From positions 1-33,839 of the forward strand of contig JAAYUI010000009.1 of NCBI GenBank assembly GCA_012517765.1: a DNA stretch of 33,839 nucleotides, in the 5' to 3' direction. Of this stretch, positions 32,013-33,839 are shown one piece after another. The position numbers and the translations under genes are program-made. The DNA comes from Caldisericales bacterium (GTDB lineage Bacteria > Caldisericota > Caldisericia > JAAYUI01). The first letter of the stretch is position 1; each line of letters begins with the position of its first letter. The notes beneath the pieces were generated by a model, which saw only the letters and a program-made list of their open reading frames with translations, ran no database searches and was not told the origin of the DNA.

Positions 32013-33011
32013 CTACGCCCTTGTGCCACCTGCCTCATCGGCTGCCACTTTGCCGTTACCCTTACCCTTGGCCAAATTTGCCAAGTAGTCGGAAATGGCA
32101 AACCCAGGTTGGCGGCACTCCTGGCTGAACCGGCTCATCCAATCGCCAGCCAACCTCTGAAAACTATGGCGATCCCTGTGGACGCATCGGTTCTCGGGCG
32201 GGTGCGAAGCGAACTCGGTGATGGCGTTGAATACCGCATAGGCGTTTTCACCAAGATCATTTCTGTATCGACTGCAGAGAGCACTTATGTGTTGAGACAG
32301 AACACCCCAATCGCTGGCTATTGGACCATCTGGTTTCATATCCTTGGGCTTTCGGATCAGAAGAACCCCACGGAACAGCGGTTCAAATTCCTGATGGGTG
32401 ACCTTGCAATCTCGAAGGACGCCCAGATATTCACTGAAACTGGCCCTGAGTTTGGAGAGGCGTTCATGTGCAACCTCAAAATTGATCTCTTTTCCGATAT
32501 CCCTCTGCAGATGAGTGAATTTAAAGCGGATGATCGATTCTGGGAGAATCAACCCATTCTTGCAGACCTTTCGGAGAAAACCAATGTCGAAGGCGAGTGC
32601 CCTCAAACCGTTATAGCTGTTCGTTACACGGATGAAAGGCCCGAATGCGTCCGGCCGGTCCTTGGCCGGAACGAATTGGAAGTCCAAAGCCGCTGAGTTG
32701 TGAACGAGGTCAACGAAGCAATGCCCACCGGTACCCGGGGCGTCAGTTGTTTTCACCTCCCACTCGCCGGGTTTGGTTTCGGGGAAGGCGGTTTGGCAGC
32801 ACTGATATGCCCAGTCCAGCGCCTCGCGATTTGTCACCAGCCTGTAGCCCCTGCTAACCACACCCAACACCCGATTAGTCTTTTTATTCACAATCGCTTT
32901 CTTATCAGGCACCGAGAGCCGCCGCTCTCCAGATTCCGTAGGAACACTCACGAAAACCGGGTGCTCTTTGACCGGAAACAGAACTTCGTCAATTTGTGTT
33001 AATCGCGGCAT
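32013..33011 (-). CDS. DUF932 domain protein (phage/plasmid-related)
   Basis: The 332-residue protein has the DUF932 pattern of plasmid- and phage-encoded proteins: KKAIVNKKTNRVLGVVSRGYRLV, the DFQFVPAKDRPDAFGPFIRVTNSYNG core, LAFDIGFLRKVCKNGLI, and SDWGVLSQHISAL. Function is unknown; homologues neighbour replication, CRISPR or restriction genes on mobile elements. ATG 33011 has GGGAGGGAGGG about eight bases upstream; a TTG 21 bases earlier is less likely. A hand count for 32701-32760 gives 35 G+C of 60, higher than the central operons. It follows the ADP-ribosylglycohydrolase by 27 bases on the same strand, so the two may be co-transcribed. Confidence 0.82.
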   Translation of the reverse strand: MPRLTQIDEVLFPVKEHPVFVSVPTESGERRLSVPDKKAIVNKKTNRVLGVVSRGYRLVTNREALDWAYQCCQTAFPETKPGEWEVKTTDAPGTGGHCFVDLVHNSAALDFQFVPAKDRPDAFGPFIRVTNSYNGLRALAFDIGFLRKVCKNGLILPESIIRFKFTHLQRDIGKEINFEVAHERLSKLRASFSEYLGVLRDCKVTHQEFEPLFRGVLLIRKPKDMKPDGPIASDWGVLSQHISALCSRYRNDLGENAYAVFNAITEFASHPPENRCVHRDRHSFQRLAGDWMSRFSQECRQPGFAISDYLANLAKGKGNGKVAADEAGGTRA

Positions 33012-33038
33012 AGTTTCATCCCTCCCTCCCAATCAGTA

Positions 33039-33839
33039 TCAATATTCTTTCATCTGGTTCGTCGGCATATCCCGCTGATCGAACACGAGTAATCGCTCCG
33101 CCAGTTCCAAAGCATCCACCGGCCAGAAGCACTCCGGACGAGGACGACGCACATTCGGTTGTCCCACAGCGGGGCGGCAATTGAGCAGGGAGTCGACCCA
33201 TTGGTCGGGGACGGCGTCCCGGCCATGCACGGCACCCAGAATCGCGCCACAGATGGCGGCGTTGGTGTCGGTGTCTCCCCCGCGCATGACGGTGTCCACA
33301 ACTGCTTCCTCCAGATTCGTGGCATGCAGAAGCTGCCACAGGGCGTTGCGGAATGCCGTCAGTACCCACCCCTGCTGGCGGACATAATCCGCTGGCGGTG
33401 ATTCGGCGGCACCTCGAACCGCTTCCAGGAGGCTCCCATCCACCTTCATGTCTTCCGCCCAGGTCACGATCTGCTCGTACAGATTTCGGCCATCGCACCC
33501 TTGGCGGATGGCATGGGCAATGGCCATCGTGAACAATGCGTTGGCTTGCTGGCAGACCGGATGGGGATGGGTGATCGCAGCATCCTGTCGTGCCCACTCG
33601 GCCACATGCCTCAAATCGTGGTTCGCTCCGAAGATGCCCAACGGGCTGATCCGCATCATCGCGCCGTTGGCCTGGCTGTCCGGATTGGGACGACCCCGCA
33701 GACCACCGGCGACGGTCATGCCGCAATCGAAGGGCCCGGAGTCCAGCCAGAAAATGTACGCTTTCCTGGCTCCCTCGGGATCATAACGTCCCTGATCCGC
33801 CAGCATGCGGGCCAGCAACAGCGCCATCTCGGAATCGTC
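33039..33839 (-). CDS. ADP-ribosylglycohydrolase family protein, 5' end outside the window
   Basis: The visible 266 residues begin DDSEMALLLARML, the metal-binding Asp pair normally found about 50-60 residues into the protein (TDDTxM), so the start lies beyond base 33839. Further landmarks are NGAMMRISPLGI, THPHPVCQQAN and GGDTDTNAAICGAILGAVHG, which carries the second metal-binding aspartates. The family removes ADP-ribose from proteins or nucleic acids (DraG-type) or acts on related substrates. GC is the highest in the window; 33181-33240 has 41 G+C of 60 by hand count. It lies just upstream of the DUF932 gene, and both may belong to one acquired segment. Confidence 0.9.
   Translation of the reverse strand, partial: DDSEMALLLARMLADQGRYDPEGARKAYIFWLDSGPFDCGMTVAGGLRGRPNPDSQANGAMMRISPLGIFGANHDLRHVAEWARQDAAITHPHPVCQQANALFTMAIAHAIRQGCDGRNLYEQIVTWAEDMKVDGSLLEAVRGAAESPPADYVRQQGWVLTAFRNALWQLLHATNLEEAVVDTVMRGGDTDTNAAICGAILGAVHGRDAVPDQWVDSLLNCRPAVGQPNVRRPRPECFWPVDALELAERLLVFDQRDMPTNQMKEY

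Noticed and set aside
31994-32020. Imperfect hairpin considered as integron attC site or terminator
   Set aside because: It lacks the GTTRRRY and RYYYAAC core sites and has no T-run on either strand.
31920-32696. 258-codon plus-strand ORF
   Set aside because: It is antisense to the DUF932 gene, which has recognisable family motifs; the plus frame has no similarity I know and reflects high GC.
33016-33726. 236-codon minus-strand ORF in another frame
   Set aside because: It is a frame shadow of the ADP-ribosylglycohydrolase, rich in Arg, Gly and Ser as expected of GC-rich out-of-frame translation.
1-33839. CRISPR array, IS element or long direct repeats
   Set aside because: No regularly spaced repeats, transposase motifs or terminal inverted repeats were seen on reading both strands.

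Overview
The window is bacterial chromosomal DNA of moderate, slightly AT-leaning composition and very dense coding. Overlapping stop and start codons (ATGA, GTGA, TGATG, TAATG) join most genes. Core genes (recG, uppP, alr, mutS2, pheS, pheT, rho, RNase H, tRNA) sit beside genes typical of deep-branching or uncultured lineages: an MglA/Cvn-like small GTPase, a DUF4388 protein, two Roadblock/LC7 proteins, a TPR protein fused to a CofE-like domain, and a secreted protein ending in copper-amine-oxidase-type domains. I cannot fix the phylum from the sequence. TGA is used as a normal stop throughout, so the code is standard.

Layout. (1) Positions 1-57, minus strand: the first 19 codons of a membrane protein, possibly NuoA, with its own promoter. 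(2) Positions 325-23676, minus strand: an uninterrupted run of 16 genes reading from the right: radical SAM/SPASM protein, pheS, pheT, a PolX-like PHP protein, mutS2, DUF4388 protein, small GTPase, TPR-CofE fusion, tldD, pmbA, alr, a secreted selenoprotein, a MobA-like nucleotidyltransferase, uppP, recG, ABC-F ATPase. Fourteen of the 15 junctions overlap and the other is a 7-nt gap. (3) Positions 23795-28934, plus strand: two Roadblock genes, an RsuA/RluB-family pseudouridine synthase, a tRNA with CAT anticodon, a coiled-coil zinc-ribbon protein, RNase HI and rho. (4) Positions 28931-31120: an R. etli-type asparaginase (minus) and an AlaX-type Ala-tRNA editing protein (plus), divergent from back-to-back promoters that both look leaderless. 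(5) Positions 31121-31628: a palindrome-rich intergenic stretch and a small DUF2188 protein. (6) About 31860 to the end: visibly higher GC, with a DUF932 gene and a 5'-truncated ADP-ribosylglycohydrolase, probably acquired DNA.

The main discovery is at 6093-8426. The gene after alr starts at a GTG with a strong ribosome binding site that overlaps the alr stop. It encodes a signal peptide and then meets an in-frame TGA exactly where the first cysteine of a thioredoxin-fold CxxC motif would be (Sec-Thr-Lys-Cys). A stem-loop with SECIS-like geometry follows the TGA. I read it as a 777-residue secreted selenoprotein: a redox domain in front of Ig-like and copper-amine-oxidase-type domains. A conventional gene caller would begin it after the TGA and lose both the signal peptide and the active site.

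Other observations are a PolX homologue with two of three catalytic aspartates replaced but an intact PHP site, a likely polarity or signalling module split across two divergent operons, rho and asparaginase stop codons sharing a CTAG, and an unclear (possibly ATT) start for the pseudouridine synthase.
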